NCBI GenBank assembly: GCA_029204225.1
Contig: CM055094.1
Location: forward strand, 8,101,234 to 8,165,233
Length of the DNA: 64,000 bases
Direction of reading: 5' to 3'
Source of the DNA: Diphasiastrum complanatum
Lineage: Eukaryota; Streptophyta; Lycopodiopsida; Lycopodiales; Lycopodiaceae
A model generated the notes under the pieces. That model searched no databases. It was not told the origin of the DNA and saw only the letters and a list, made by a program, of their open reading frames with translations. The position numbers were made by a program, and so were the translations under genes. Below, one piece after another: positions 1-10,623 of the stretch. Each line of letters begins with the position of its first letter. Positions within the stretch are counted from its first letter, which is position 1.

Positions 1-583
1 CTTTCTCTACATTGCTTCTTGAAGAAGATGACCGATCACCTTTTGAAGAGTGAGGTCGGGTTGTGTGGAGATCATCACCACAAAGTGCTCATAGGACTTT
101 AGAAGAGAAGAAAGCAAGGTCAGGCATCATCATCTTGAATAGAACATCCTACAACTGATAACTGATCTAACAGGGACTTCAAGTTGTTGATGTGAGAAGT
201 GATGGCACTAGAATCAGACATGCTAAGAGTAAAGAACTTCCTTCTAAGATGTAATCTCGTGGCTACATCGTGAGTCTCATAAAGACTTGATAACAAGTCC
301 AGTGCTTCCTTAGAGGTTTTGCACATGGTAACGTGAGATATCTGGGAGTCGGCCAAATTGAGTGTGATACAAGCTAGCGCCTCTGATCTTTGATCCTCCA
401 AGCCTTTGCTTGATCACCATCTTCTGGTTGTTAGGTCTGCACATTCTACTACATCCCAAAGATCTCTATCTATCTCATTCTAATTAGTTTTAACTTACAA
501 ATGTAGAAGTTAGAACCATTGAACTTGTCAATGACTCTAGCTTCACTAAGTGATGAAGATGAGGAGCTACCTATATGAGACAT
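1..583 (-). pseudogene. Copia gag (element H), 5' part, frameshifted
   Basis: Reading leftwards from an ATG at 583, the product starts MSHIGSSSSS and continues into a copia gag (UBN2-type) with the usual FNGSNFY and LHLRRKFFTL segments. Open frame 401-120 carries the core (hinge SLYETHDVATRLHLRRKFF). Frame breaks near 440 and again near 118 split it, so it is not functional as written. Gag would form the virus-like particle. The gene continues past position 1, so pol and the 3' LTR lie outside the window. A primer binding site lies upstream at 636-647 and an LTR from 651, consistent with the 5' end of a minus-strand element. Confidence 0.85.
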
Positions 584-635
584 GATAACAATACACAAAT
601 AAAACAAACTTAATCTCTCGGTTTATTTGAGCTAT

Positions 636-647
636 GTTTTGATACCA
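636..647 (-). other. Primer binding site of element H
   Basis: On the minus strand the sequence is TGGTATCAAAAC, a variant of the initiator-tRNA-Met primer site TGGTATCAGAGC. It lies 3 nt from the putative LTR end at 651 and upstream of the gag start. Confidence 0.7.
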
Positions 648-781
648 ATCTGATGGGACAAGGGAGATAGAAGAACATGAACGGAGAAGAGAGTAGAAAT
701 ATTGCAAAACAGCTCTCCCGTTCTAATCAGTTGCTAAATGCAAAAACAGTCTAATAGACAGCTTATGCCAAATGTAATCAC

Positions 782-922
782 TGTTGGAATATCAATCCAC
801 ACTCTAGAGAGAACAAAACAGGGCATATAGCTCAGTGGTAGAGCATCCCATCCGGTATGAGGGAGGTCCTAGGTTCGAATCCTAGTTTGTCCATCCACAT
901 TATGATTTATGGATTTCTAACA
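782..922 (+). repeat. Left LTR of TRIM
   Basis: TG...CA-bounded 141-bp repeat. It differs from the right LTR by a 3-bp length difference near 815 and a few substitutions, implying a fairly recent insertion. Confidence 0.88.
821..893 (+). tRNA. tRNA-like sequence (Pol III promoter) in left TRIM LTR; probably not a working tRNA
   Basis: Exactly 73 nt with a tRNA layout: acceptor 5' strand GGGCATA at 821-827, D arm GCTC/GAGC, T arm CTAGG/CCTAG with loop TTCGAAT, acceptor 3' strand at 886-892 and discriminator A at 893. Six of seven acceptor pairs form (one G-U). The A box (TAGCTCAGTGG, 829-839) and B box (GGTTCGAATCC, 872-882) fit the eukaryotic consensus fully. The anticodon arm (846-862) has a C-A mismatch and a C where U33 belongs, so decoding is doubtful; the formal anticodon would be CGG. 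CCA is not encoded. It is best read as a promoter captured from a tRNA gene. Confidence 0.65.
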
Positions 923-934
923 TGGTATCAGAGC
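923..934 (+). other. Primer binding site of TRIM
   Basis: TGGTATCAGAGC is an exact complement of the 3' end of plant initiator tRNA-Met and directly abuts the LTR end at 922. Confidence 0.92.
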
Positions 935-1027
935 CAAGTTAGACCTAACAGCTAATGGTGTCAAAGCCATGGTTAGGTGGCCCAAGTTGTGGGGCAGGTG
1001 ACAACTAGGACCCCAGCCAAGTGTGGC

Positions 1028-1038
1028 TTGAGGGGGGA
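1028..1038 (+). other. Polypurine tract of TRIM
   Basis: TTGAGGGGGGA directly precedes the right LTR at 1039, where plus-strand DNA synthesis would be primed. Confidence 0.85.
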
Positions 1039-1182
1039 TGTTGGAATATCAATTCACACTCTAGAGAGAACTATCAAACAGGGCATATAGCTCAGTGGTA
1101 GAGCATCCCATCCGGTATGAGGGAGGTCCTGGGTTCGAATCCTAGTCTGTCCATCCATATTATGATTTATGGATTTCTAACA
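1039..1182 (+). repeat. Right LTR of TRIM
   Basis: 144-bp partner of the left LTR with the same TGTTGGAATATCA start and ATTTCTAACA end. Confidence 0.88.
1081..1153 (+). tRNA. tRNA-like sequence in right TRIM LTR
   Basis: Second copy of the 73-nt tRNA-like block with the same A and B boxes. The T stem is CTGGG/CCTAG (one G-U pair), and one acceptor position is mismatched (T6 opposite C67; in the left copy it is T opposite T). The anticodon arm is the same eroded form as in the left copy, so the erosion predates insertion. Confidence 0.65.
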
Positions 1183-1359
1183 ATCACAGTCTTAAGTGTT
1201 CTAATTGCCCAACAGAATCTTAAAAATTAATTCATACTCTGAAATAAGAGTACAGTCCACCGAAGAGATTAGAGATGGTTTGTGTGTGGTGTTACTGGCT
1301 CAATGTGAAGTATAGTTCTGAAATAAATGGAAGAGCAGTATAATAATGCAAGTTCCTCA

Positions 1360-2880
1360 GGTGTCAAAGACAGCCATCATTCTTGGTATCTCGACTCAAG
1401 TGCGACACAACATATGGCATCTTAACAAGACTGGTTCAAGCATGTTTCTTCATCACATCATGACAATATACTATTCATCTTGGAGACTCTGGCTCTCTTA
1501 AGACCAAAGACAAATGAACAATCATCATCATATTTGATGATGGTTCATCTCGACATATCGACGATGTTTTATATGTTTTGACTCTGAGCAAGAAATTATT
1601 ATCAATCAGTCGAATTGGTGATCAAGGCCATACTATCATATTTGATGCAAATCAATGTCTTATCCAAGACAACTCAAATGTTCTAGTCAAAGGGTGTGGT
1701 GATGGTCATCTTTGTACATTAAGTCTTGAATGTGCACTTACACTAGAAGAAAAATCCATGTCTACACCTTCATCAAACAAGAATATCCTATGACATCAAT
1801 GCCTAGGACATCTCCATATGAGATCATTATATTGTATATTTCCAAAAATCTTGTCGAAGGTTTAGACACCAACAAGTCATCACCAAAACTAATATGTGAG
1901 ACTTGTATTCTTGGCAAACATGCAAGGTCAAGACTTTCCGAAGGCCAAGCTCATAGAGCTAAATACATTTTAGATCTGATTCACTATGATCTCTATGGCT
2001 AGATGCAAACCCCATCATGTGAAGGATCAATGTATTTCATTACATTCATTGACAACTTTTTTTGACGAACCACTATAATGTTTATCAAGAACAAATTAGA
2101 AGCATGTTGTTTCAACAATCAAGACGTCTATCTAGATCTCAGACAAGAAGGAATATCAAAGCCCTATGCACATATGGAAGGGGAGAGATCATCTCAAATG
2201 CTATCAATAACTATCTAAGTGAATCTGGGATCTAGAGATAGTATTCTTCAAGCTACATTCCTCAACAGAACGGAAGTCGAATGAAAGAATTGGACTCTAA
2301 TCAAGTCATCAAGATCCATATTATTTGTTGCTAATCTTCCAAACAAGTGGATAGAGGCAATTGCAATATCCTGGTATGTTGAGAATTGTCACAGTACCAA
2401 GGTCATCAATAGCAAAACTTCTGAGGAGGTTTGGTCAAGTAAAAAACCATCCGCAGATCATCTAAAAGTTTTTGAATGCATCTACTATGCTCAAATTTTG
2501 TCAAAACTAAGGAAGAAACTTGAACGAACTAATACCAAGTCAATGTTTTTGGATATCCATTAGATCATAAGACTTTCAAGGTCTATGATCTACAATCTGG
2601 AAAGACACTTATTAGTAGAGATGTAGTTTTCCTAGAAAAAAAATTCATGATTTCAAAATGAAAAAAATATGAATTTATTTCTGGTTTGAATATCAAACCA
2701 TCGACTACCAATATCGAAGACAACTCTGTCTCGACCCCTTCCAGTTCATGTCTTGCATCTTGTCATTCTTCTCATGATTTAGATCATGATGAGCAACAAA
2801 ATGTTCAAAGAAGATATATTTCTCAAGCTTTTTGGACCGCATCCACCAAAAAGGTATATTCCTCTAAGGTTTTGTGAGGT
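1360..2880 (+). pseudogene. Decayed copia pol (element I): protease, integrase, linker
   Basis: Stop- and frameshift-ridden copia polyprotein. Visible in order: protease start SWYLDSSATQHM (near 1381-1425); protease end (1578-1720); the GAG-pre-integrase zinc segment CETCILGKHARSRL (about 1897); integrase start TFIDNFF (about 2045); degraded integrase (PQQNGSR near 2260); and the post-integrase SGKTLISRDVVF (about 2600). It is followed by a low-complexity linker (NSVSTPSSS). Gag, RT and RNase H are not recognisable here. It faces away from element H, so the two were separate insertions. Confidence 0.8.
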
Positions 2881-5800
2881 GAATGTTTTTGCTTATGCTT
2901 GAATGTTAACTTTTATATTGCACATGTATGAAATGAGGTTGAGCTATGGATCTGTGCATAGGAAGAATAGCTTCCATGCTCTTTCATGGCTAGTCTCTCA
3001 TGCCTTCCTCATCTCCTTGCTGAAGCACATATCATAGGTATTAGATCCATATCTAGGGCTCAAAATAGGTAGATTTTTCTTACACCAAGCCTTGGAACCC
3101 AGGAGAGGCCAAGTGCTATGAAGGGTACAATGCCCACAAATAGCCAAGAAGTAAGAGTAGAGTTAGCTTTTACCATTTCCATGCATTTTCTAGGATTCTC
3201 TGTAGTTTCAATTCTCTGATCGAATGTAGCTTAGGCTTTGAAAGGGGAAGCACTTTCCATAGCACTCTTTGTAGAACTGTTGGAAAGGTGGCAAAAATAA
3301 AGGTAACATAAAAAAAACAAAAACAAAAGATCATGCTTCCTCGTTTCACATCTAGATGTGCTTGTTGTGACCATTTGCCTATCTGAAAGCATGAAAGTGT
3401 GAGAAGCTTGGTGCATGAGAAAGCATTCCAAATTCTATGAAGAAACTTCTCCATTCATAGTGAATGTTTGATGGATTTCTCATTGAATAGTTTATTCTAG
3501 AGTGGAATTTCATATGCTTCATTTTCTTGGATTGGATATGTTGATAGCTATTGTGTTGTCTCCAAATATATGATTTCTCATGTATATTCTCATGTGTGTA
3601 GTGTGCTGGGGTCAGATTCTTGACCTCAAGGGGAGGAAAGGATTTCCTTATCAACTATTCTATTATGGAAAGACCTCATTTCTAAAATAATGAGCAAAAG
3701 TGTTACAATTTTTTTGCAAACTTCTAAGTATCATGAATATATTCAGATTTTCTAAAACTGCAAAAAAATGTTGATGTCATGCTGAAATATCTATTTGCTA
3801 GGATGGACTAAGCCCACAATATCGGTAATTGAATGTTTGAAAGAGAGCCTATTCATGTAGTTCTAGAAATTATACGCACCAAAATGGAAGAACTTTTCAA
3901 CTTTTCTAAATTGAGTGTCTCTATGAGGCAATATGATTATCTCAACAATGAGAATGGTCATTTGACTTATGAGAGTGATTATTATGCACTAGGGTCAACA
4001 AGCATTGGTTCAATCATAAACTAATAAACTCAAATCCTTGGAACTAGTTTTCAAAATTTTCTAGTATAAAGAAATTAAAATGAAGGGAAAAAAAATTTCA
4101 ATGACAAATATACTGATCTATATTACAAAATCACATATAAATCAATTAATAAAAGGTATTGTGGGAGTAGTTTGTGGAGTAGCTAACCTCTAAAAGCTTC
4201 TACTTATTATATTGTATAATACATAATATGTTTTGAGTTCTTCTAACATCTTGTTATGATTTTGCAATTGACTCCCATAAAGAAAGTAAACTTACACTTA
4301 CCAAAGGAAGCAACAACTATATTAGTTTCTCAAAGGTATCAAAAGTGCTATTGACCATGAAATAAGATCTACATACTCATGCTCATTAGTCACATATTAT
4401 ACGATAACACCTTAGACTTGTCTTCTTCCAATATTAGTTTGTTACCTAATAGAGTTGTCCATGTCTAGCATCACAGTGTGCGGTTTAAACTCAAAGTGGA
4501 GCAATATGTGCCCTTTAGAGAAAGAAAAATGCACTTGTACATTCTAGAAGCTAGTAGCTTTTAAGAAAATAAACTTTAATATTGAAATGACATTCAACCA
4601 AATTGGTCGGGACTTGCTAGTAAACATAGTTGAATTTTATATAGATTTACTTCCTTCACAAAAGTTTTCATCATTGACTTGAGTCTAGAATGAATGAATG
4701 TTAGGTCAATATCAAATAGTGTGTGGTAGAAACATTATGGCAAGTCAATGTTTTGGTGATTAAAAAATCCAATGCATAAAGCACATAATTGTCAAGAAGT
4801 TGTAGTTTAAAAAAAGTGTGGTAATTGCTTGTAGAAATAATGTCGCTTATCAACTAAAGCATAGATCCTTACTTTTGTAGGATCTAAAATTCATATAGTA
4901 AAATGCTCACTTTTGCTTTTTCTATTTTCTCTTTAATTCCAATGCATGGCACCTACTATGTCATGTCAGCTACCAACTTAAAAAGTTTGTGGAAGGTTTA
5001 CATGCTATCACCAACTACAAAAAGTGCAAACACAACCATGCTTTCTACTGAGCTAGTTTGTTAGCTATTTGCAGTGTTCATGTCTTATTTTCTTTTGATA
5101 TATTTAAGTAGAAAAGATCACATACTTTGTATCGCTTATAACTCTTCTCCATGTGTTTAAGCTACCGTAATTAACATGTGTATGAGAAAGTTGTTAGTTC
5201 TATCTTGAAGTTCTGAAGGTAGATAATATTTATTTTAACCCATGTGACAAAAAGCATTTTGTTGTATCAAATTTTTTGAAGCCAAAGCCATTCACCTTTA
5301 TAAATACAAAATGTCTAGTTTTTATCCTCACATACAAGCATATAAAAGATATTCATGATGAAGGAAAATAAAAGTGTGTATTTGTAAGATTTCTATTGCC
5401 ATACAAATTAGTATAGCTTCACATCATTTCAAGTTAATTTTTTTATTTCATGGATATTTTAAAAGTTTTATTGAGATTTATGAATGAGGCATCAAATTGG
5501 AAATTTGTAAGTTTATTGATGCCATAATTTGTGAAAGACTTCATGGAATCTTAATAATTGCATGTTAATCTCAAAAGGTCATAATTACTTCTTTTTATGA
5601 CAATAACTTATCATAGTGCAAAATTAATGCCAGCTATAAACTCATCACTTTAGAATTTTAGTATGAAATTCTCATTATAAGGACCAACATATAGCAAGGT
5701 TTTGATTATTTAAAAATATTAATATTCAAATTAGCTTAGTGAAAGTATATGCATTAATGGGAATTGTTGGGAAGCAACTTAGCAACATCATAGATGGCAA

Positions 5801-6439
5801 ACAAACATAGACAAGTAAATGATAGGAGGATGATTACAATAAAATAAAAGAAGGGGATTAACAAGATTGATGTGATATTAGTGAATGAGGATGGTATAGC
5901 TAACGGGATGCCTCTCATTTAAATTATTCCAAAGAGATCACAATATGGAGCTACAAATACAAAGATCAAGGATATTACACATCATAAATGTTACAAAGAA
6001 TATTCATAGTGTAGCCAACAAGTAAGATGCATATCTATAGAGGCCACCTTTAGCTATGAATGACTAGGTAAATGTTGAAACCTACCTTTGAAGGAAAATT
6101 CTTTTCCTAAAAGTAAAATCACACACCTTGCAATGTAGCTATTGAAAATTATTTTTGTCTAAAAAACAATATCAAGCATAAGCACATTTTATGTTGTCAA
6201 AAGCTAGAATCATGAGGTTATCATAGATGAAAACTTTTTGGTTTCTCATGTTGCATATATCTCATAAAAGAATGACCTTGAAAAGCAACCAAAGGAGAGA
6301 GTCTTGAATTAAGAAGGGTAAATTGTTGCTAAAAAACATGGTATTCACAAAATAGGATGATATTAATCTCCATAGAAGAATTCAAAAACAAGGAACAATC
6401 ACAAAAAAATTGCATGGAGAAAATTTTGGGTCTCTTCAA
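2881..6439. other. AT-rich stretch without recognised genes
   Basis: About 3.5 kb with only short open frames (under 100 codons, for example 3170-3454 minus and 3833-4024 plus) that show no protein family I recognise. No LTR, PBS or RT motif was seen. Ancient decayed repeat or plain intergenic DNA. Confidence 0.5.
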
Positions 6440-7283
6440 TGTAGGAAAATTAGTAATTATTCTTCCACAGAGAACACGATAAAAGTTTGAATAAATCAAA
6501 CTAATATCAGTGTCTTCAATCGGGACTGTATCTAATCTATGTACTAATAGAACAGTATTAGCTCGAATTGAATTTGTGTGCGAAAATTATATGCGGAAGT
6601 AAGAGACAACTTCAGACAATTTAGACAATAAGAAACTATTGATCAAAAATGAATTTTTATAACTCTGAATCTGATTTATCAACATACATCTCTTGTTGTC
6701 TTATCTCGTTGTTGTGTCTCTGATTGAGTGAGTTACAACGAGTAGTGTACATGTATTTATATTGCTATAGGACATTTCTTTTGGCCTTTTATTTACAGGT
6801 TTTTTGGCCTTTCAATGCTGTAACAATATATATCTAACCGTTTATGACGGTTGATATTCAAATAGACGCTCTGTTTCCAGGGTCGAATAAGTTCTGTTCG
6901 AGAGTCTATCTCTTCATCTCAGCTTTGTGTTTCGCAAATTGTTTGCGACACTTGTCTCTTCACGACATTTTCATCTTTCGTAAATTGTTCGCGACAGATG
7001 ACAACTTTGAACATGAAGAAGAAATCTAGAATATTTCGCAAACTGTTTGCGACAGGTGAGCTTGAAGAATAGTCCAAAAGATTTTGCGATTTGTTTGCAA
7101 CAATTTTGCGACATCTGAGGTTTGAGCAAGAAACAAAATATTTCATGACAAGATTTTGTTCGTGAATCTTTTGAGCTTCAACAAGAACGCCACGAGCTTC
7201 TACAAGAACATGTTTTGCAAATCTTTCACAAATCTTTCGAGTTGACTACAAGACAAAGTTCGCGAATCCTTCGAGGTTGATCA
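6440..7283 (-). repeat. 3' LTR of copia K
   Basis: 844-bp LTR matching 10624-11480 along its length, bounded in + orientation by TGTAGGAAAA and TTGATCA. It contains four degenerate copies of an imperfect palindrome of the form GCGAATTGTTCGC (6931-7102). On the minus strand the RNase H frame of K runs straight into it, with the normal end of pol and the purine tract missing. Confidence 0.8.
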
Positions 7284-8655
7284 CGGAATGATATTTGATA
7301 GCTATGTGCTTTGTTTTTGAGTGAAATACATGATCTTTTGTAAGATAGATTGCTGAAGTGTTATCCATTAACAGGATATAAGGTTCAAAAATAGATTCAT
7401 CAAATCCTTCCAACATCTGTTTGATCCAGATCAGCTCATTTGCCATCTTGGCCGCTGCTACATATTTTGCTTTGCGGGAAGATTGAGCTACTGATGTTTG
7501 CTTCTTACTTATCCAGAGTATGGCTGCGCCAGATGCCAGAGTACATCATCTTGAAATACTTTTGCTATCATCTTTCATGGATGCCCAGCTTGCGTTACTG
7601 TAAGATTCGATGTGAAATCCAGCTTTCTTCGAATAACACAGTCCATAGTCTTTCGTTTCCTGGAGATATTGTAGTACTCTCTTTGCCAACTTCCAATGCA
7701 ACAACCTTGGGTTCTGATTATATTGGCTCAGCCTGTGCAAATGCTATATCGAGTCTGGTGTTGTCTGCCAGATATAACAATGATCCAATCAGCCTATGAT
7801 AGGGTGTTTTGGCCATTCATTCCTCTTCTTCGAGAGTCTGCGGACAATCTATCTTGCTCAGTATTGTTCCAAGTATCATGGGAGTATGCACACCTTTGCA
7901 TTAAAGCATGTTGAAGTCTTCAATGATCTTTTGAGTGTACTTTAGTTGGTGAAGATACAACTTACCACCTTCAAAGTCTCTCACGATCTGCAAGCCTAAA
8001 TAGATTTTAGCTTCTCCTAGGTCAGCTATCTCAAATATCTCAAATATCTCTTTTGACATCTAAAATTAACTTATCTCTTCTTGATAAAATAAGTGTGTCA
8101 TCAACATAGACAGCTAGAATGATTATTTCATTTTGGACATGCTTGATATAGACATTTGATTCAGCAAATAGAAGTTTGAAGCCTAAGGAACGTAGTGCTT
8201 CGTCGCTACTTGTTTCAGACCATAAATGCTTTTATTCATGTGACATCCGTATTATGGATATTCTTGGCTTACAAAACCAAGTGGTTGGTCCATGAATAAG
8301 TCCTCTTCCAATTCTGCATGCAGGAAAGCAGTTTTCTCATCCACAATATGGATTTTTAGATCATGAGCCACTGCATACGTGAATAACAAGCAAATTGATG
8401 TATGTTTGACTACTGGTGAGAAAGTATCAGTGTAGTCGATCCCATACTTCTATGAAAATCCTTAAGCAACTAACCTTGCTTTGTATCTGATGTTTTCTCC
8501 ATCAGGACTTGTTTTGATCTTGTAGATCCACTTGCACTTGACTGGTTTTCTGCCATCAGGTATAGGTGCAAGTGTCCATACATTGTTCTTATACATGGAT
8601 GACATCTCGTCCTCCATTGCATGAATCCAACGATCTTTATCTGGTCCATCAACAA
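7246..8655 (-). pseudogene. Copia K reverse transcriptase and RNase H, broken
   Basis: Minus-strand RT/RNase H region. RT begins around NVWTLAPIPDGRKPVKCKWI (near 8600-8530) and keeps an intact catalytic YVDD at about 8097-8108. RNase H is seen as the block at 7740-7546 (SQYNQNPRLLHWKLAKRVLQ) and the end block ELIWIKQMLEGF...HSKTKHI at 7446-7246. Several stops and frameshifts separate the blocks. After KHIAIKYH the frame enters LTR sequence, so the last part of RNase H is deleted. RT and RNase H would copy element RNA into DNA; this copy cannot. Confidence 0.85.
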
Positions 8656-9989
8656 CTTTCTCTAATGCTTGAGGTTCGTCAGAGAATCCACAAAATTCGA
8701 TGGCTATATTAAAAATATCCTCACTGTATCTTTCTGGAGATTTTTGTTGTCTGTCAGATCTTCTCACAGATGGTTTGAAGTTCGATTTTGCAGGTTTCGA
8801 GTTCAATTCTGATTCGAGCTTTTTCGCTGGAATTCGAACTGGCGATTCGAGTCTGTCAGGTACTCGATCTTGACCTCTTTCTAAATCTGGTAATTCTCTT
8901 TCATCTTCTACTTGTTTTACTTCTATTGTTGTTGGTAGCTCATAATAGTTTTTGAGAATTTCATAGCCGACTAGATCACTTTTGGCTATGTATTTCGACT
9001 CATCAAATTTGACATCTTGAACAACTTTTATCTTGCCAGTTTCGGGTACATAGACACGATAATATGACAAATGTAACTCAAATCCTACCAGAAAACCTTG
9101 TTCTGTCTTTTCATCGAGTTTCTTTCTCAACTTATCTAGTATGTGCATATACACTGTGCATCCTAATGTCTGAACATGTGCTAGATTTGGCTTCATCTTC
9201 TACCATATCTCATGAGGAGTTTTATCCAGTATTCAAGATTTCATAATACAATTCTAAAGATAATTTGATGTAGCCACTTCTTCTGTCCACAACTGTTTTG
9301 GTGCTTTCGCATGAGCCATCATACACCTTGCAGCTTCTATAAGTGTACGATTCCTTTGTTCAGCTATTCCATTGTGCTGAGGCGTGTAAGATGTAGTCTT
9401 CGTGTGCATAATACCTCAATCAGTACAATAAGCCTTGAATTCATTGGAAATGTACTCACCTCCACGAATCTGCTTCAACTTATTGTCTGTCTGATTCTCA
9501 GCCCAATTCGTATTCTCAACGAATTTCTTGAAAGCTTCAGATTTAGTACGTATAAAGTATCCTACAACTAATTTGCTGAAATCATCAATAAACATAATGA
9601 AGTACTTTGCATCACCCAACGACTGGTCCACAAATATCTGAATGCACAATTTCAAGTACCTTAGTTGCTTTATAAATATCCTTATTGAAAGGTATTCTAG
9701 TCATCTTGCCTTTAAGACAAGATTCACAAGTAGTTCGAATATCTCTACTTTTGATTTCGACTCCTTGAATTCTCTGACTTTTGTTGGCTTGGTACAAGGC
9801 TTCCATGTTCATGTGACATAGCCTCTTGTGCCATAGTATATCTGTTGATTCCTGAGTTTGATTGGCTTGTTCGATTCTAGTTCGAATGTTCAGGTGATAT
9901 AAATTTTCTTCTCTGTTGTCTTTAGCAACTAGGTTATCAAAATCTTCCTCGAACAGTTTACAAGAATTCTTTGTGAAGGTTACTGACAT
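8656..9989 (-). pseudogene. Copia K GAG-pre-integrase and integrase, broken
   Basis: Reading from 9989 leftwards: the pre-integrase zinc region (WHKRLCHMNMEAL, then CESCLKGKMTRIPF, 9830-9700), integrase core start (HSDICGPVVG, FIDDFSKLVVGYF), and the TRGGEYISNEF-like segment near 9450. Then a damaged stretch around 9410-9200 and the integrase C-terminal part from 9196 (HVQTLGCTVYMHILDKLRKK), followed by a charged linker (DRVPDRLESPVRIPAKKLES). Frameshifts near 9640 and 9410 disrupt it. Confidence 0.85.
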
Positions 9990-10000
9990 GCTTGTATCGA

Positions 10001-10471
10001 CTATCTTAGCTCGGATAGAAGATCTTTGTCAAGAATAGGGACATAGAGAGCTTCCTCCAGTTTCTTGTCACCCTGATTCGTGTCCACCCATAATACACCA
10101 GTTCCATCACCCACGTGCAGGTAAGTTAATTGGTCTTCCAAGAACATGATTTGATTACAAGATCGAGTCTCATTCTTGGTTTGCAATTCTTCCCATAAAT
10201 CTTTTGCATTCGAAATTGATGTAAGATCTAGCATTATATTATCATGCACTGAAGACGCAATAATTGCTATAGCTTTGTCATTTTTTAAACTCCATTTGCA
10301 AAGTTCTTAGCCAGGAGTAGCTACTGGCTTCTCCTCTATTGGTTCTACCCATTGCCATAGACCTTCGCCCTTCAACAAGAGTGAAATCTTTAATTTTCAA
10401 ATCAAGTAATTTGAGCCTTCTGGATCCAAGATTGTAGTGATCTTAGCTTGAATATTGATGATAGATGACAT
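10001..10471 (-). pseudogene. Copia K gag fused to the protease tail (internal deletion)
   Basis: Starts at ATG 10471 (MSSIINIQAKITTILDPEGS), has stops near 10400 and 10310, and continues through SISNAKDLWEELQTKNETRS. At about 10120 gag (FLEDQLTYLH) jumps directly to a protease-end sequence (EEALYVPILDKDLLSE). The gag C-terminal half, zinc knuckle and protease active site are missing, which explains why K has only about 3.3 kb between its LTRs. Confidence 0.8.
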
Positions 10472-10574
10472 CTTCTAATTTTCTGAATCACTCCAAATAG
10501 CAGCTTGGTGATGGATGTATGAAGAATGCTGAGAGGGATGTGAAAATACTACTGTATCAACTTTGATTCTATAT

Positions 10575-10622
10575 GCTCTGATACCACTATATCAGATTTA
10601 ATTTTGGTATGCTCTGATACCA
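10575..10622 (-). other. Primer binding site of copia K and an upstream duplicate
   Basis: The true site is at 10611-10622 (minus strand TGGTATCAGAGC), one base from the LTR edge at 10624. A second perfect copy lies at 10575-10586, inside a short direct repeat of the leader. Confidence 0.85.
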
Positions 10623-10623
10623 C

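Larger units (their letters stand above)
782..1182 (+). mobile_element. Complete TRIM-like mini LTR retrotransposon with tRNA-like LTRs
   Basis: This 401-bp element has two near-identical LTRs (782-922, 141 bp; 1039-1182, 144 bp). Both begin TGTTGGAATATCA and end ATTTCTAACA. A perfect initiator-Met primer site directly follows the left LTR, and a purine tract (TTGAGGGGGGA) directly precedes the right one. The internal region is about 116 bp and has no coding potential, so the element depends on other elements for protein. Size and layout match TRIM elements. The oddity is a 73-nt tRNA-like sequence with intact Pol III A and B boxes in each LTR. It sits inside the LTR of copia H and is therefore younger than H. 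Known parallel: Cassandra TRIMs carry 5S rRNA in the LTR. Confidence 0.9.
777..1187. repeat. Target-site duplication ATCAC flanking the TRIM
   Basis: ATCAC occurs at 777-781 immediately before the left LTR and again at 1183-1187 immediately after the right LTR. A perfect 5-bp duplication is the hallmark of LTR-element integration, so 782-1182 is one complete insertion. Confidence 0.9.
651..1214 (-). repeat. Short LTR of copia H, interrupted by the TRIM
   Basis: Read on the minus strand, this segment starts TGTTGGGC (at 1214) and ends CATCA (at 651), three bases before the H primer site. Without the TRIM at 782-1182 and one copy of its 5-bp duplication, the LTR is only about 158 bp. The outer boundary is inferred from the TG/CA rule, because the 3' LTR is outside the window. 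Confidence 0.5.

Noticed and set aside
821-1153. Two tandem functional tRNA genes
   Set aside because: Both copies lie at the same place inside LTRs of one element with a shared eroded anticodon arm (mismatch, no U33) and no nearby TTTT terminator; kept only as tRNA-like promoter segments.
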